Positions 51,659-60,772 of a DNA stretch of 64,000 bases are shown one piece after another; the first letter of the stretch is position 1; the number at the start of each line of letters is the position of its first letter. The translations under genes and the position numbers were made by a program. The DNA lies in assembly GCA_963708425.1 (NCBI GenBank), contig OY970206.1, forward strand, positions 682,001 to 746,000. Direction: 5' to 3'. The notes beneath the pieces are model-generated. The model was not told the origin of the DNA. It ran no database searches and saw nothing but the letters and a program-made list of their open reading frames with translations. The DNA comes from JACMNW01 sp963708425. Its GTDB lineage: Bacteria > Pseudomonadota > Alphaproteobacteria > Rhodobacterales > Rhodobacteraceae.

Positions 51659-52933
51659 ATGGCCGATCTGGTTTTGGGGCAAGTTCTGTCCTTTGTCGGC
51701 GATCCGTTCACGGATGGCCCATCCGCTGCACGCCATTTGCAGCAGGGTGCTGTGCTGATCGATCAAGGCCGCATCGTGGTGGTTGATGATGCGGCCACCC
51801 TGCGCCGCAGCCATCCTGATGCGAAGGTAACGGATTATGGCACATCGCTGATTTCCGCAGGCTTTATCGACGCACATGTACATTACCCGCAGACCGCCAT
51901 CATTGCGTCATGGGGCAAGCGGCTGATTGATTGGCTGAACACCTACACTTTCCCCGAAGAGATGCGCTTTGCTGACGAAACCTACGCCGATGACATAGCT
52001 AATCGCTATCTTGATCTGGCTTTGGCGCATGGCACCACATCGATGTGCAGCTATGGCACCGTTCACCCGGCCTCAGTGGACGCTTTCTTTCACGCTGCAC
52101 AAAGCCGCAGTATGCGAGCCTATGCTGGCAAAACCTGCATGGATCGGAACGCACCCGACGGCCTGCGCGATACCCCACAAACTGCCTATGATGACAGCAA
52201 GTCCTTGCTGCAAAAGTGGCATGGGTTTGATCGGCTGTCCTACGTCATCACACCGCGTTTTTCACCGACCTCAACGCAGGAACAACTGGCCGCCTTAGGT
52301 GCGCTATGGCGCGAACACCCCGACTGCCTGATGCAAACGCACCTGTCCGAACAGCCTGATGAAATCGCCTGGGTCCGCGATCTATTCCCGCAATCTCGCG
52401 ATTACTTGGACACATACGAAGCACAAGGCTTACTACGGGAAGGTGCCGTCTACGGCCATGCTATCCACCTGACCCCCCGCGAAAAAGACCGTCTGATCGA
52501 GGCGGGGGCAAGCTTGGTGCATTGCCCAACCTCCAACACCTTCATCGGCTCGGGCTTGTTCGACATGGGCCTTGCCCAGCACTTGCGGGTAGGCCTTGCT
52601 ACCGATACCGGCGGCGGATCGTCGTTTTCAATGCTGCGCACCATGGCCGCCGCATACGAAGTGGCCCAGTTGCGCGGCCAAGCCCTGCACCCAGCGCAAC
52701 TGTGGTGGCTGGCCACTGTCGGGTCGGCGCGCGCGCTGCATGCCGACACCCAGATCGGCAATATCGCGCCGGGGATGGAGGCTGATCTGGTGATCATCGA
52801 CTTGGCCTCGACCGCAGCTATCGAGCAAGCAACGCGGCGGTCGGATGATATCTGGCAGGCGATTTTTCCGACCATCATGATGGGCGATGACCGCGCGGTT
52901 CGGGCAGTTTGGGTTGGGGGAGTGGTGCGGTAA
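51659..52933 (+). CDS. guaD: Guanine deaminase
   Basis: Amidohydrolase-fold Zn enzyme of 424 residues converting guanine to xanthine. Metal ligands lie in FIDAHVHYPQ, QTHLSEQPDEIAW (His and Glu), YGHAIHL and ATDTGGGSSF. PEEMRFADETYADDIA and the TGGGSSFSML stretch are guanine-deaminase type. The start at 51659 has AGGGA nine bases upstream; the ATG at 51653 would add two residues. Confidence 0.92.
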   Translation: MADLVLGQVLSFVGDPFTDGPSAARHLQQGAVLIDQGRIVVVDDAATLRRSHPDAKVTDYGTSLISAGFIDAHVHYPQTAIIASWGKRLIDWLNTYTFPEEMRFADETYADDIANRYLDLALAHGTTSMCSYGTVHPASVDAFFHAAQSRSMRAYAGKTCMDRNAPDGLRDTPQTAYDDSKSLLQKWHGFDRLSYVITPRFSPTSTQEQLAALGALWREHPDCLMQTHLSEQPDEIAWVRDLFPQSRDYLDTYEAQGLLREGAVYGHAIHLTPREKDRLIEAGASLVHCPTSNTFIGSGLFDMGLAQHLRVGLATDTGGGSSFSMLRTMAAAYEVAQLRGQALHPAQLWWLATVGSARALHADTQIGNIAPGMEADLVIIDLASTAAIEQATRRSDDIWQAIFPTIMMGDDRAVRAVWVGGVVR

Positions 52934-53001
52934 GCAGACTACAATATCCTAGCCCGTTCGCCCCATCTCTGCCCCGACCGCATCACTGCAGCCTTCTCAA
53001 A

Positions 53002-53457
53002 TTACGGCTCAATGTCGAAATGCAGCACGTCCTCGCGCTGTCCCAGCTTGGTGTAGAGCGCCACGGCCGGCTCATCTTCATAGTCGGCCTGAATGTAAAT
53101 CACCCAAGCGCCCCGTTCTCTGGCGATTTCTCGAACTAATTCAATTAATTGCGTTGCAACGCCTTGCCTGCGAAACCGTGCATCAACCGCCAGATCATAG
53201 ATATAAATCTCGCGCCGTTGCTGTTCCAGCTTGTCCAGCTCATAGGCAACCAACCCACCGATCACCTCACCATTCAGCATCGCAACCAGCGCAATTACAT
53301 GCGGTTTGGCCAAGATATCGGCAAAGTATGACGCCGGGGGCGGTGCCGAAAGATAGCTGTCGGCGTCGTCGAACACCACCGCGAACAGGGCGTTCAACTG
53401 CTCGCACAGCGTGATGTCGCCCGGCAGAATACGCCTGATGGAAATATCGTTTGCCAT
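53002..53457 (-). CDS. AAC(3)-I family acetyltransferase homologue
   Basis: A 151-residue GNAT protein. EIYIYDLAVDARFRRQGVAT carries the acetyl-CoA R-x-x-G loop. From there to the end it follows the known AAC(3)-I aminoglycoside acetyltransferases closely (VIYIQADYEDEPAVALYTKL, then HFDIEP), and residues before it (SYLSAPPPASYFADIL) match the same family. This is a chromosomal homologue; whether it modifies gentamicin-type drugs is unknown, and no mobile element or other resistance gene is adjacent. Confidence 0.85.
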   Translation of the reverse strand: MANDISIRRILPGDITLCEQLNALFAVVFDDADSYLSAPPPASYFADILAKPHVIALVAMLNGEVIGGLVAYELDKLEQQRREIYIYDLAVDARFRRQGVATQLIELVREIARERGAWVIYIQADYEDEPAVALYTKLGQREDVLHFDIEP

Positions 53458-53574
53458 GCGGCAATCATAGGGCTGGACGCTTTCCCATCCAACAAAAAAT
53501 GCCCGTCTCTGGTGTCAAAGCCGTATCTGAAAAAACCTGCGCCGCAGCCGCCACCAGTCCAATCTCGCCCGGAC

Positions 53575-53892
53575 TTAATCCGCCAATTCCCAGCCATCGG
53601 GATAGAAGTCGTGCTTCAACGCAATCCCGGTTGCCGTGCGCTCGTGCTGCCAAATCTCTTCGGGGGTCACCGGTATCGGGCCATAGCTTGCGATCAGCGT
53701 CTCGTTGTCGCCCTTGCGCTTGGTCTTAAACCCTTCTGCCTGCAGCGCTTTTTCCAGAGATGCCCAATTCGCATCCAGCTCTTCGATGAAGAAGATAAAA
53801 TCGACCACGGCGGTTTTCGGCAGCTTCACCCCTTGGATGTTCTTGAAGCTGGCGTAGGTTTCGCGGCGTTGCGTTTCATAGTTATGTGACAT
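53575..53892 (-). CDS. rraB: RNase E inhibitor RraB-like protein
   Basis: A 105-residue acidic protein of the RraB/DUF1260 type: DFIFFIEELDANWASLEKAL, then FKTKRKGDNETLIASYGPIPVTPEEIWQHE. In E. coli RraB binds RNase E and alters its substrate choice. The same control of RNA decay is an inference here. Single gene with its own start; the 34 bp to the next gene hold nothing. Confidence 0.85.
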   Translation of the reverse strand: MSHNYETQRRETYASFKNIQGVKLPKTAVVDFIFFIEELDANWASLEKALQAEGFKTKRKGDNETLIASYGPIPVTPEEIWQHERTATGIALKHDFYPDGWELAD

Positions 53893-53925
53893 GGCTCGCC
53901 CTTACCCTTGGTTACCGACCGATTA

Positions 53926-55260
53926 TCACCGCATCAAAGCCCGCGCCAGACGGTTCTGGCGCTCCACCACAACGGGCAGATCAATCGTCACCATCTGCCC
54001 GGCCTTCACCACCTGACGCCCCTCGACAATCAAATCGCGCACGCGCACGGGCCCCGCAAGCAACATCGCCACCCGGTCCCAAGAGCCCGCCGCCTCGACC
54101 CCAGACATATCCCAGACCGCAATATCGGCGCGCTTACCAACCTCCAGCGATCCGCAATCACTGCGTCCCAAAACCTGCGCCCCACCCAGCGTTGCAATCT
54201 CCAGCGCCTCGCGAGCCGACATCGCATCGGCACCGTTTGCGACGCGTTGCAGCAGCATCGCCATACGCGCCTCCGCCACCAGATTGCCCACGTCGTTGCT
54301 GGCCGATCCGTCCACCCCCAACCCCACTTTCACCCCCCTGTCGCGCATCGCACGAACAGGGGCGATCCCCGACCCCAATCTACAATTCGAACATGGGCAA
54401 TGAGCAATACCCGTGCGGGACCGGGCAAAAAGTTCAATTTCCGAACTATTCAGCTTCACGCAATGCGCGTGCCAAACGTCATCGCCAGTCCAGCCCAAGC
54501 TTTCAGCATACTCCCCCGGACGGCAGCCAAACTGCGCCAATGAGTAGGCAATATCCTCGTCATTCTCGGCCAGATGCGTGTGCAGCATCACTCGCTTGTC
54601 GCGCGCCAAAAGCGCCGTCTCGCGCATCAAATCGCGGCTAACCGAAAACGGCGAACACGGGGCCAATCCCACCCGCACCATTGCGCCGTCGGATGCGTCA
54701 TGAAACGCATCCACCACCCGGATGCAGTCTTCCAAAATCGCCGCTTCACGTTCCACCAAACTGTCGGGCGGCAGCCCGCCAGCACTTTCCCCAATGCTCA
54801 TCGACCCGCGCGTCGGATGAAACCGCAGCCCGACCTCGCCCGCCGCCGCGATCGTATCGTCCAGCCGCGCGCCGTTGGGATAAAGATACAAATGATCCGA
54901 CGTCATGGTGCAGCCCGACAGCGCCAGTTCGGCCAACCCGACTTGGGCCGAGACAAACATCTCCTCCGGCCCAAAGCGTGCCCAGATCGGGTACAGCGTT
55001 TTCAACCAGCCGAACAAAAGCGCATCTTGGCCACCCGGAACGGCACGCGTAAGTGTTTGATACAAATGGTGATGTGTGTTCACCAGACCTGGTGTCACCA
55101 CACAGCCCCCCGCCTCGATCACAACCCCAGTGGTGCGCAACCCCTGCCCTACCGCCGCAATCGCGCCGCCCTGGATCAGCACGTCACCCTGCGCAATTTC
55201 CGCACGCGCGGCGTTCATCGTCACCACTACATCGGCATTTCGGATCAGAATTTCAGACAT
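53926..55260 (-). CDS. 8-oxoguanine deaminase (amidohydrolase family)
   Basis: A 444-residue Zn amidohydrolase of the TRZ/ATZ group. Metal ligands are in PGLVNTHHHLYQTLTRAVP, MLHTHLAENDED, WHAHCVKL and LGVDGSASND. The cysteine-rich AHCPCSNCRLGSG and the VPGGQDALLFGWLKTLYPIW stretch are what I associate with 8-oxoguanine deaminase. The start at 55260 (MSEILIRNAD) is taken from family length. Together with guaD it points to handling of guanine-type bases. An isocytosine- or hydroxydechloroatrazine-type activity is the main alternative. Confidence 0.83.
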   Translation of the reverse strand: MSEILIRNADVVVTMNAARAEIAQGDVLIQGGAIAAVGQGLRTTGVVIEAGGCVVTPGLVNTHHHLYQTLTRAVPGGQDALLFGWLKTLYPIWARFGPEEMFVSAQVGLAELALSGCTMTSDHLYLYPNGARLDDTIAAAGEVGLRFHPTRGSMSIGESAGGLPPDSLVEREAAILEDCIRVVDAFHDASDGAMVRVGLAPCSPFSVSRDLMRETALLARDKRVMLHTHLAENDEDIAYSLAQFGCRPGEYAESLGWTGDDVWHAHCVKLNSSEIELFARSRTGIAHCPCSNCRLGSGIAPVRAMRDRGVKVGLGVDGSASNDVGNLVAEARMAMLLQRVANGADAMSAREALEIATLGGAQVLGRSDCGSLEVGKRADIAVWDMSGVEAAGSWDRVAMLLAGPVRVRDLIVEGRQVVKAGQMVTIDLPVVVERQNRLARALMR

Positions 55261-55470
55261 GAGTTCCCCGTCTTCCACCCCCTTCGGTGGATGGGAACAC
55301 GGCCGCAACAGAAGGGGGGCTAAAGGACTTGCGGCAAATCAATGCTAGCGCAAAGCCCCTGCCCTGCCAATACAGCGCTTCCTGTTCGCACAAATACTCC
55401 CGGGGGACGACACCGGCAGGTGACGAGCGGCAGACAGCCCCCAAATTCTTACTGCAAGAATTTTCGCCTG

Positions 55471-56271
55471 TTATCCGTTCAGCAGCGCCATCGCTTCGGC
55501 ATGAATGCGGGCATTCGCCGCCGCCAGCACTTGCCCGCCCTGATGCACGGGCCGTCCCTGCCAGTCGGTCACGATGCCGCCCGCCGCCTCAATCACTGCA
55601 ATCGGCGCTTGCACATCATAGGCTTGCAACCCTGCCTCGATCACCAGATCGATCTGCCCCGCCGCAATCAGCGCATAGGCATAGCAATCCATGCCATAGC
55701 GCACCAGCCGCGCCCTTGGGGCTACGCGGCGGAAGGCTGCGCCTTCTTCTGCTGTGCCGACCTCGGGGAATGTGGTGAACAAAATCGCCTCGGCCAACGG
55801 TCGCGCGGGCCTGCACCGCAACGCCTTAGTGCCCATAGGGCCGGTAACCTGCGCGCGGCCAAAGCCACCCTCAAACCGCTCGCCGATGTAGGGTTGGTCG
55901 ATGATGCCGTAAATCGGGCCAGTCTCATCGGCCACCGATATCAACACGCCCCAAGTTGGCGTGCCCGACAAATATCCGCGCGTGCCGTCGATTGGATCTA
56001 ACACCCACGTCAGCCCTGACGTTCCGGCCTTGGGCCCGAACTCTTCGCCAAGCACTGCGTCCTGCGGGCGACGGCGCGCCAGAATATCCCGCATCTGGCT
56101 TTCGGACAGCCGATCAGCCACCGTCACCGGATCAAACCGATGATCTTCCTTGGTATCCGCCGTCAGATCATGGCTGCGAAAATGGGCCAACGTGGCAACC
56201 CTGGCCGCATCCGCAAGTTCTGCGGCAGCTGCGACAAGATCGGCAATCTCTGCCGTGCTTAACTTCGTCAT
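55471..56271 (-). CDS. hisN: Histidinol-phosphatase, inositol monophosphatase type
   Basis: A 266-residue Mg phosphatase. Metal-binding segments are LGEEFGPKAGTSGLTWVLDPIDGTRGYLSG and the C-terminal LQAYDVQAPIAVIEAAGGIVTDW. The DPIDGTRGYLSGTPTWG form (rather than DPLDGTTNF) and VRYGMDCYAYALIAAGQIDLVIE point to the HisN subgroup, which removes phosphate from histidinol phosphate. Start 56271 gives MTKLSTAEIADL; a further TTG upstream is unlikely. Confidence 0.88.
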   Translation of the reverse strand: MTKLSTAEIADLVAAAAELADAARVATLAHFRSHDLTADTKEDHRFDPVTVADRLSESQMRDILARRRPQDAVLGEEFGPKAGTSGLTWVLDPIDGTRGYLSGTPTWGVLISVADETGPIYGIIDQPYIGERFEGGFGRAQVTGPMGTKALRCRPARPLAEAILFTTFPEVGTAEEGAAFRRVAPRARLVRYGMDCYAYALIAAGQIDLVIEAGLQAYDVQAPIAVIEAAGGIVTDWQGRPVHQGGQVLAAANARIHAEAMALLNG

Positions 56272-56343
56272 ACCTGCCCTCAAATCTCTTCCTGCCCTCC
56301 CCGCGCGCTAAAGGCTGCGGGGGGGGCAGGTCAAGAGGCAAGT

Positions 56344-56706
56344 CTAGGCAGCGTCGCTTAGCACACGTGCAAGGTCAAACAGACGGCGGCGTTGCGCTTC
56401 TGGAATCGCATAGTAAGACCGAACCAGTTCAAGCGCTTCACGGTCTGCCATGATGTCATTCTCGCCAGCATTTTGCGCTTCACGCGCGTCATCGAGACCT
56501 TCAAAGAAGAAACTGATCGTCACACCCAAAGATTCGGCGATGTCCCACAGACGGGATGCGCTGACACGATTCATCCCCGTTTCATACTTTTGAATTTGTT
56601 GAAATTTAATGCCTACTTTGTCAGCCAATTGCTGTTGGGTCATACCAACCATCCAACGACGGTGCCGGATACGTTTGCCGACATGTGCGTCTACTGGGTG
56701 CTTCAT
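56344..56706 (-). CDS. XRE-family helix-turn-helix regulator
   Basis: A 120-residue protein with an N-terminal HTH (VGKRIRHRRWMVGMTQQQLADKVGIKFQQIQKYETGMNRVSASRLWDIAESLGV). The C-terminal half is acidic and helical (EALELVRSYYAIPEAQRRRLFDLARV) and may form dimers. The start is set at ATG 56706 with GGAG upstream. It resembles small XRE regulators that are conserved across alphaproteobacteria; its targets are unknown. Confidence 0.88.
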   Translation of the reverse strand: MKHPVDAHVGKRIRHRRWMVGMTQQQLADKVGIKFQQIQKYETGMNRVSASRLWDIAESLGVTISFFFEGLDDAREAQNAGENDIMADREALELVRSYYAIPEAQRRRLFDLARVLSDAA

Positions 56707-57049
56707 CAAAAAATCTCCATTACAACTGTTACTTCCCCAACTGGATACAAGCAATTTTCGTGCCAAAACCTGCTCTTCATGTGTTTTTCATCGAAAATCA
56801 TTGGCTCCCCCCGAAACCTATCTTTTTAGATATGTCCAATTATACAGACGAAGAACTAAATGTCACGCGGCACCGTCTTTCGCCCCTAACGCGCTTCACA
56901 ATTTTTCTATTCGCGTTAAACGGGTTTTCCATTTTGCATTGCATTTTGCAATCTTTTTGCTCCATATCCGCATTTTGCAAAAGCCTTGCATCAGGCGGCA
57001 GAACGGCATTCAGTAGGTTCAGCTTAAGAATTACTACGGAAATAGCAAC
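56707..57049. other. AT-rich intergenic region between the XRE gene and quinone oxidoreductase gene
   Basis: About 340 bp, much more AT-rich than its surroundings, between divergent genes. A frame from 56832 (MSNYTDEELN...) runs without a stop into the next gene and looks accidental. It probably holds both promoters and possibly XRE operator sites. I see no clear dyad. Confidence 0.5.
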
Positions 57050-58030
57050 ATGCGCGCATGGATAGTCGAACAGATCGGCATTGCAGCCGTCCAAAAGCAG
57101 ATGCCCGATCCCCTGCCCGCAAAGGGCGAAGCGCAAATCGCCATTGCAGCCTGTGGTTTAAACTTCGCGGACCTGCTGATGCAGGATGGCACCTACCAAG
57201 AACGCCCGCCGCTGCCGTTCATACCGGGCATGGAAATCGCTGGTACGGTGCTGGCACTTGGCCCCGATACCACTGGCCCGGCCCCGGGCAGTCGTGTGGC
57301 TGTTCTGGCGGGCAGGGGCGGCTTGGCGGAGCAAGGTTGCTTTCCGGTTTCGCAACTCGTTCCGCTGCCGCCGTCAATGCCCTTCACCCAGGCTGCTGCG
57401 TTTCAGATCGCCTATGGCACCAGCCATCTGGCGCTGCACCACCGCGCGCGCCTGCAAACGGGCGAAACGCTGCTGGTGCTTGGGGCCGCGGGCGGCGTTG
57501 GCCTGACGGCGGTAGAACTGGGCAAAAAGATGGGGGCGCGGGTGATTGCCTGCGCACGTGGGGCCGACCGGCTTGTCGTGGCCAAGGCCGCCGGGGCCGA
57601 CATCGTGATCGACAGTGAAGCAGGCGACTTGAAAGATCAGCTCAAATCGCTTGGTGGTGTCGATGTGGTCTATGATCCGGTCGGTGGCGCAGGCTTTGAT
57701 GCCGCCCTGCGCGCAACCAAGCCTGAAGGGAGGATACTGACGATCGGTTTTGCGTCTGGCCATGTGCCACAGATACCCGCCAATCTGCTGTTGGTGAAAA
57801 ACCTGACGGTCATGGGCTTGTACTTCGGCGGCTACCAAAGCTTTGCGCCCGAAGTGCTGAAAGCATCGCTTGCAACGTTGCTTGACTGGTACGCTGCGGG
57901 CAGCCTTCACCCCCACATCGGCCAGACCCTGCCATTCGACCAACTGCACGACGGCCTGAACCTGCTGCGCAGCCGTGCAGCCACCGGAAAAGTCGTCATC
58001 ACGATGGGCGGAACGGCTACATCAGACTGA
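57050..58030 (+). CDS. Quinone oxidoreductase-like zinc-independent MDR protein
   Basis: A 326-residue medium-chain reductase. It has an N-terminal substrate domain (EAQIAIAACGLNFADLLMQDGTY, FIPGMEIAGTV), a nucleotide fold AAGGVGLTAVELGKKMGARVIA, and no catalytic zinc cysteines. It should reduce quinones or enones with NADPH. It is convergent with the LysR gene (7 bp). Confidence 0.9.
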   Translation: MRAWIVEQIGIAAVQKQMPDPLPAKGEAQIAIAACGLNFADLLMQDGTYQERPPLPFIPGMEIAGTVLALGPDTTGPAPGSRVAVLAGRGGLAEQGCFPVSQLVPLPPSMPFTQAAAFQIAYGTSHLALHHRARLQTGETLLVLGAAGGVGLTAVELGKKMGARVIACARGADRLVVAKAAGADIVIDSEAGDLKDQLKSLGGVDVVYDPVGGAGFDAALRATKPEGRILTIGFASGHVPQIPANLLLVKNLTVMGLYFGGYQSFAPEVLKASLATLLDWYAAGSLHPHIGQTLPFDQLHDGLNLLRSRAATGKVVITMGGTATSD

Positions 58031-58037
58031 ACGCGGC

Positions 58038-58952
58038 TTAATCCTGCAGGGCCAGATCATCCAATGCCACAGCCACAGCCGCCCGTTCAGCCCGTGGCGC
58101 ACGCGGCGCAAAGGCACCCCGGATCAGATCGGCCAAAGCCGATACTGCCGGGCTATGCACCGGGTCTGCCACGTAAAGATTGACCTTTCTCCAGGACAGA
58201 TCGGGCAGCGCGCCACCGTGGACAATCCGCTCCAGATGCGGGGGCTCTGATCCGGCCAGCACCGTATGCACCGCCAGATCAGCACTCACCGATGCCTCGA
58301 TGGTGCGGGTGTTGTCACTTTCAACTGCCATTTCCCATGGGACGCCTGCTGCGTCCAATGCCGCCTGCACGCCTTGGCGAAAGATGCACATATGCTCATA
58401 CGCCAGCCGCAACGGGCGCTGCCGCCACGCCTGCCCGCCGGGCGCGCCTATCCACACCAGCGGCAGTTCCACCAAGGTTTCGCCTTGCGCCCCAACGCCA
58501 TTTTCGGTGGTCAGGATGATATCGCATTCACCACGGCCAAACTGGTCCAGCAAACTGCGCGTAAAGGATGAAAGCAACGTAACCCGCATCTTCGGGTAGT
58601 CGCGGTTAAAGCGCTGCAAAACCTGCGGAATATTCGGATAGACGATGTCATGCGGCACCCCCAAAACAATCTCGCCCTCAAAGCTGTTGTGGGTCAATCG
58701 GCCAAACGCCTCGTCGTTCAACGATAGCATCCTGCGGGCATAACCCAGCAACTGCTCGCCCGGTGCCGTAAGCGCCACCTTGCGGGCCGAACGATCCAGC
58801 AGATCGATCTGAAGCATCTCTTCCAGCCGCTTGATCTGCATCGACACCGCCGATTGCGTAAGGTTCAAAAACCCCGCTGCCCGCGTCACACCGCCAGCAT
58901 CTGCAATGGCCACAAAAGACCGCAGGGCGGTTAGATCAAGATTGCGCGTCAT
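58038..58952 (-). CDS. LysR-family transcriptional regulator
   Basis: 304 residues. It has an N-terminal winged HTH (ALRSFVAIADAGGVTRAAGFLNLTQSAVSMQIKRLEEMLQ) and a C-terminal effector domain. The start at 58952 is set by AAGGA upstream and family length; two earlier ATGs exist. It is divergent from a DUF1127 gene, with a dyad between them. Confidence 0.9.
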   Translation of the reverse strand: MTRNLDLTALRSFVAIADAGGVTRAAGFLNLTQSAVSMQIKRLEEMLQIDLLDRSARKVALTAPGEQLLGYARRMLSLNDEAFGRLTHNSFEGEIVLGVPHDIVYPNIPQVLQRFNRDYPKMRVTLLSSFTRSLLDQFGRGECDIILTTENGVGAQGETLVELPLVWIGAPGGQAWRQRPLRLAYEHMCIFRQGVQAALDAAGVPWEMAVESDNTRTIEASVSADLAVHTVLAGSEPPHLERIVHGGALPDLSWRKVNLYVADPVHSPAVSALADLIRGAFAPRAPRAERAAVAVALDDLALQD

Positions 58953-59040
58953 ATCACTATCCTTGATGGCTGGCGTCAAAATCATTCGCTTTAAAAATGT
59001 ACCAGAAAGATGCAGAGTGATCAAGCAATCGAATGCGTTA

Positions 59041-59056
59041 CGTGAACCATATCACG
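59041..59056. promoter_or_regulatory. CGTGA-N6-TCACG dyad between LysR and DUF1127 genes
   Basis: A 16-bp dyad, 30 bp upstream of the DUF1127 start. It fits the T-N11-A class of LysR sites and may be the site for the adjacent regulator. CGAATGC words occur on both sides. Confidence 0.45.
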
Positions 59057-59085
59057 AAAACGAATGCTAAATGAAAGGAAAGCCG

Positions 59086-59319
59086 ATGACCTCCCGCATC
59101 CTGACCGCCCGCTCCACCGTTGCTTCGTGCGCGCCAACTCTTTCCTGGCCAAAGCGGCTGCTGGACCGGCTGCATGCGGCACAAGCCCTGCACCGGCAGC
59201 ACGTTGCGTTGGCCCGTCTCGATCACGCGCTTCTGCGTGACATTGGAATCACCCGCGAACAGGCCATGGCCGAGGCTGAAAGTTCGGTCTGGGACGCTCC
59301 AAGCCATTGGCGCGGGTGA
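59086..59319 (+). CDS. DUF1127 (YjiS-like) small protein
   Basis: A 77-residue protein with an Arg-rich C-terminal DUF1127 core: HVALARLDHALLRDIGITREQAMAEAES. Small DUF1127 proteins are RNA-binding-like regulators in some alphaproteobacteria. The ATG at 59086 has AGGAAAG five bases upstream; an ATG 15 bp before it precedes that site. Likely controlled by the divergent LysR protein. Confidence 0.85.
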   Translation: MTSRILTARSTVASCAPTLSWPKRLLDRLHAAQALHRQHVALARLDHALLRDIGITREQAMAEAESSVWDAPSHWRG

Positions 59320-59465
59320 ATTTATAGCTGTTTTTCGGCACACCATCTAATAATCCGGGGATTATTGTCGGGAATGCTTGAAATCTATCGCATCCGCCCC
59401 GATATTTGAGCGACGAGGCATCCGTCTTTATGGATCGCCCATTTGGTTTCACTCGGAGGCTCTAG

Positions 59466-60188
59466 ATGGCTGAATATGAATCAACTCGGACAGTCGGCGT
59501 AGGTACGCGGACAGCCGATATCGACGTGGGGCTTCGCACCCATATGAACAAGGTCTACGGACTTATGTCCGTTGGCATGGCTATCACGGGTGGTGTCGCT
59601 TGGGCCATCGGCACCAATGACGCGATGGTTCAGGCCATCTTTGCGACCCCGCTGAAATGGGTCGTGATGTTCCTGCCGCTGGTCATGGTGTTTGCCTTTG
59701 GCGCGCTGATCCCCCGCTTGTCGGTGGCTGCGGCACAGCTGTTCTTTTACGTCTACGCCGCTGCGATGGGCCTGTCGCTTAGCTTCATCTTCGCGGTCTA
59801 CACCAGCACATCGATCGCACAGACCTTCTTCATCACCGCCATCGCGTTTGGCGGCCTGTCGCTCTATGGCTACACTACCAAGAAAGACCTGTCCGCCATG
59901 GGCACGTTCTTGATGATGGGCCTGATCGGGCTTCTTGTCGCCATGGTCGTGAACATCTTCCTTGCGTCCTCGGCGCTGGCTTTCGCCATCTCGGCGATTG
60001 GTGTGCTAATCTTCGCAGGCCTGACCGCGTATGACACGCAGAACATCAAGAACACTTATCTGCAACATGCGCAGATGGGCGATCAAGATTGGCTTGGCAA
60101 AGCCGCGATCATGGGCGCACTGAACCTGTATCTTGATTTCATCAACATGTTCATGTTCCTGCTCAGCTTCCTCGGCAACCGCGAATAA
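59466..60188 (+). CDS. Bax inhibitor-1/YccA family membrane protein
   Basis: A 240-residue protein with seven hydrophobic helices, starting with TRTADIDVGLRTHMNKVYGLMSVGMAITGGVAW. The C-terminal motif LTAYDTQNIKNTY followed by LNLYLDFINMFMFLLSFLG is typical of the family (pH-sensitive Ca-leak and FtsH-modulating proteins in relatives). Its transcription unit ends in a strong terminator. Confidence 0.93.
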   Translation: MAEYESTRTVGVGTRTADIDVGLRTHMNKVYGLMSVGMAITGGVAWAIGTNDAMVQAIFATPLKWVVMFLPLVMVFAFGALIPRLSVAAAQLFFYVYAAAMGLSLSFIFAVYTSTSIAQTFFITAIAFGGLSLYGYTTKKDLSAMGTFLMMGLIGLLVAMVVNIFLASSALAFAISAIGVLIFAGLTAYDTQNIKNTYLQHAQMGDQDWLGKAAIMGALNLYLDFINMFMFLLSFLGNRE

Positions 60189-60214
60189 CCTTGCAGTCTG
60201 TCAGGTGAAACAAG

Positions 60215-60243
60215 AAAGGCCGGTCGCAAGACCGGCCTTTTTC
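60215..60243 (+). terminator. Intrinsic terminator after the Bax inhibitor-1 gene
   Basis: Perfect 10-bp stem AAAGGCCGGT/ACCGGCCTTT with a 6-base loop and a T-run. It touches the end of the convergent GNAT gene and may serve both. Confidence 0.85.
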
Positions 60244-60769
60244 ATATCATATCACGGATCATCTGAACGGCGGGAAACACGATTCCCGCCCGCAACGGCA
60301 CCTCGACAGGCCCAAGAACCCGAAAGCCAACCGCTTCGTAAAACGGCACCGCCGTGCGCGTCGACAAACATTCCATCTGCGTCACCCCAGCCGCCGATGC
60401 CGCCGTAAACACCACCTGCATCAACGCCCGCGCCACGCCCTGCCGGACGGCACCAGGGTCGGTCGCCAAATGCCGCACGTGGCCCACACGCCCAACAGGC
60501 ACCTGCCCCACGGGGTGATCCGACGGGCCGGGCGCACCGGCACTCCACCCGCCCGCGCCCAACAACTGGCCCGCCTCCGAGAACGCCAGATAGTACCGCC
60601 CCGACGCCAACAACTCTGGCCGCGCCCGGCTAATGATCGGCAGCGCCGTCACTATGACCGACGGCGGATAATCCGCCGATAACAGCTTGGGATAACTGCG
60701 CGCCAACAGCGTATCCACCGCCGCCAGATCGGCGCGTTGTGCAATGCGTATGGTAATGGTCATTGGCAT
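60242..60769 (-). CDS. GNAT-family N-acetyltransferase
   Basis: A 175-residue acetyltransferase. HVRHLATDPGAVRQGVARALMQVVF carries the acetyl-CoA binding loop and VPFYEAVGFRVLG the usual C-terminal motif. The start is either M1 or M3 of MPMTITIRI. Substrate unknown. The next gene upstream ends only 3 bp away, so the two are probably co-transcribed. Confidence 0.85.
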   Translation of the reverse strand: MPMTITIRIAQRADLAAVDTLLARSYPKLLSADYPPSVIVTALPIISRARPELLASGRYYLAFSEAGQLLGAGGWSAGAPGPSDHPVGQVPVGRVGHVRHLATDPGAVRQGVARALMQVVFTAASAAGVTQMECLSTRTAVPFYEAVGFRVLGPVEVPLRAGIVFPAVQMIRDMI

Positions 60770-60772
60770 CGG

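Noticed and set aside
56832..57065. Possible small gene (MSNYTDEELN...) upstream of the quinone oxidoreductase gene
   Set aside because: It runs into the next gene in another frame, has no ribosome site, and the C-terminal part looks like random sequence.
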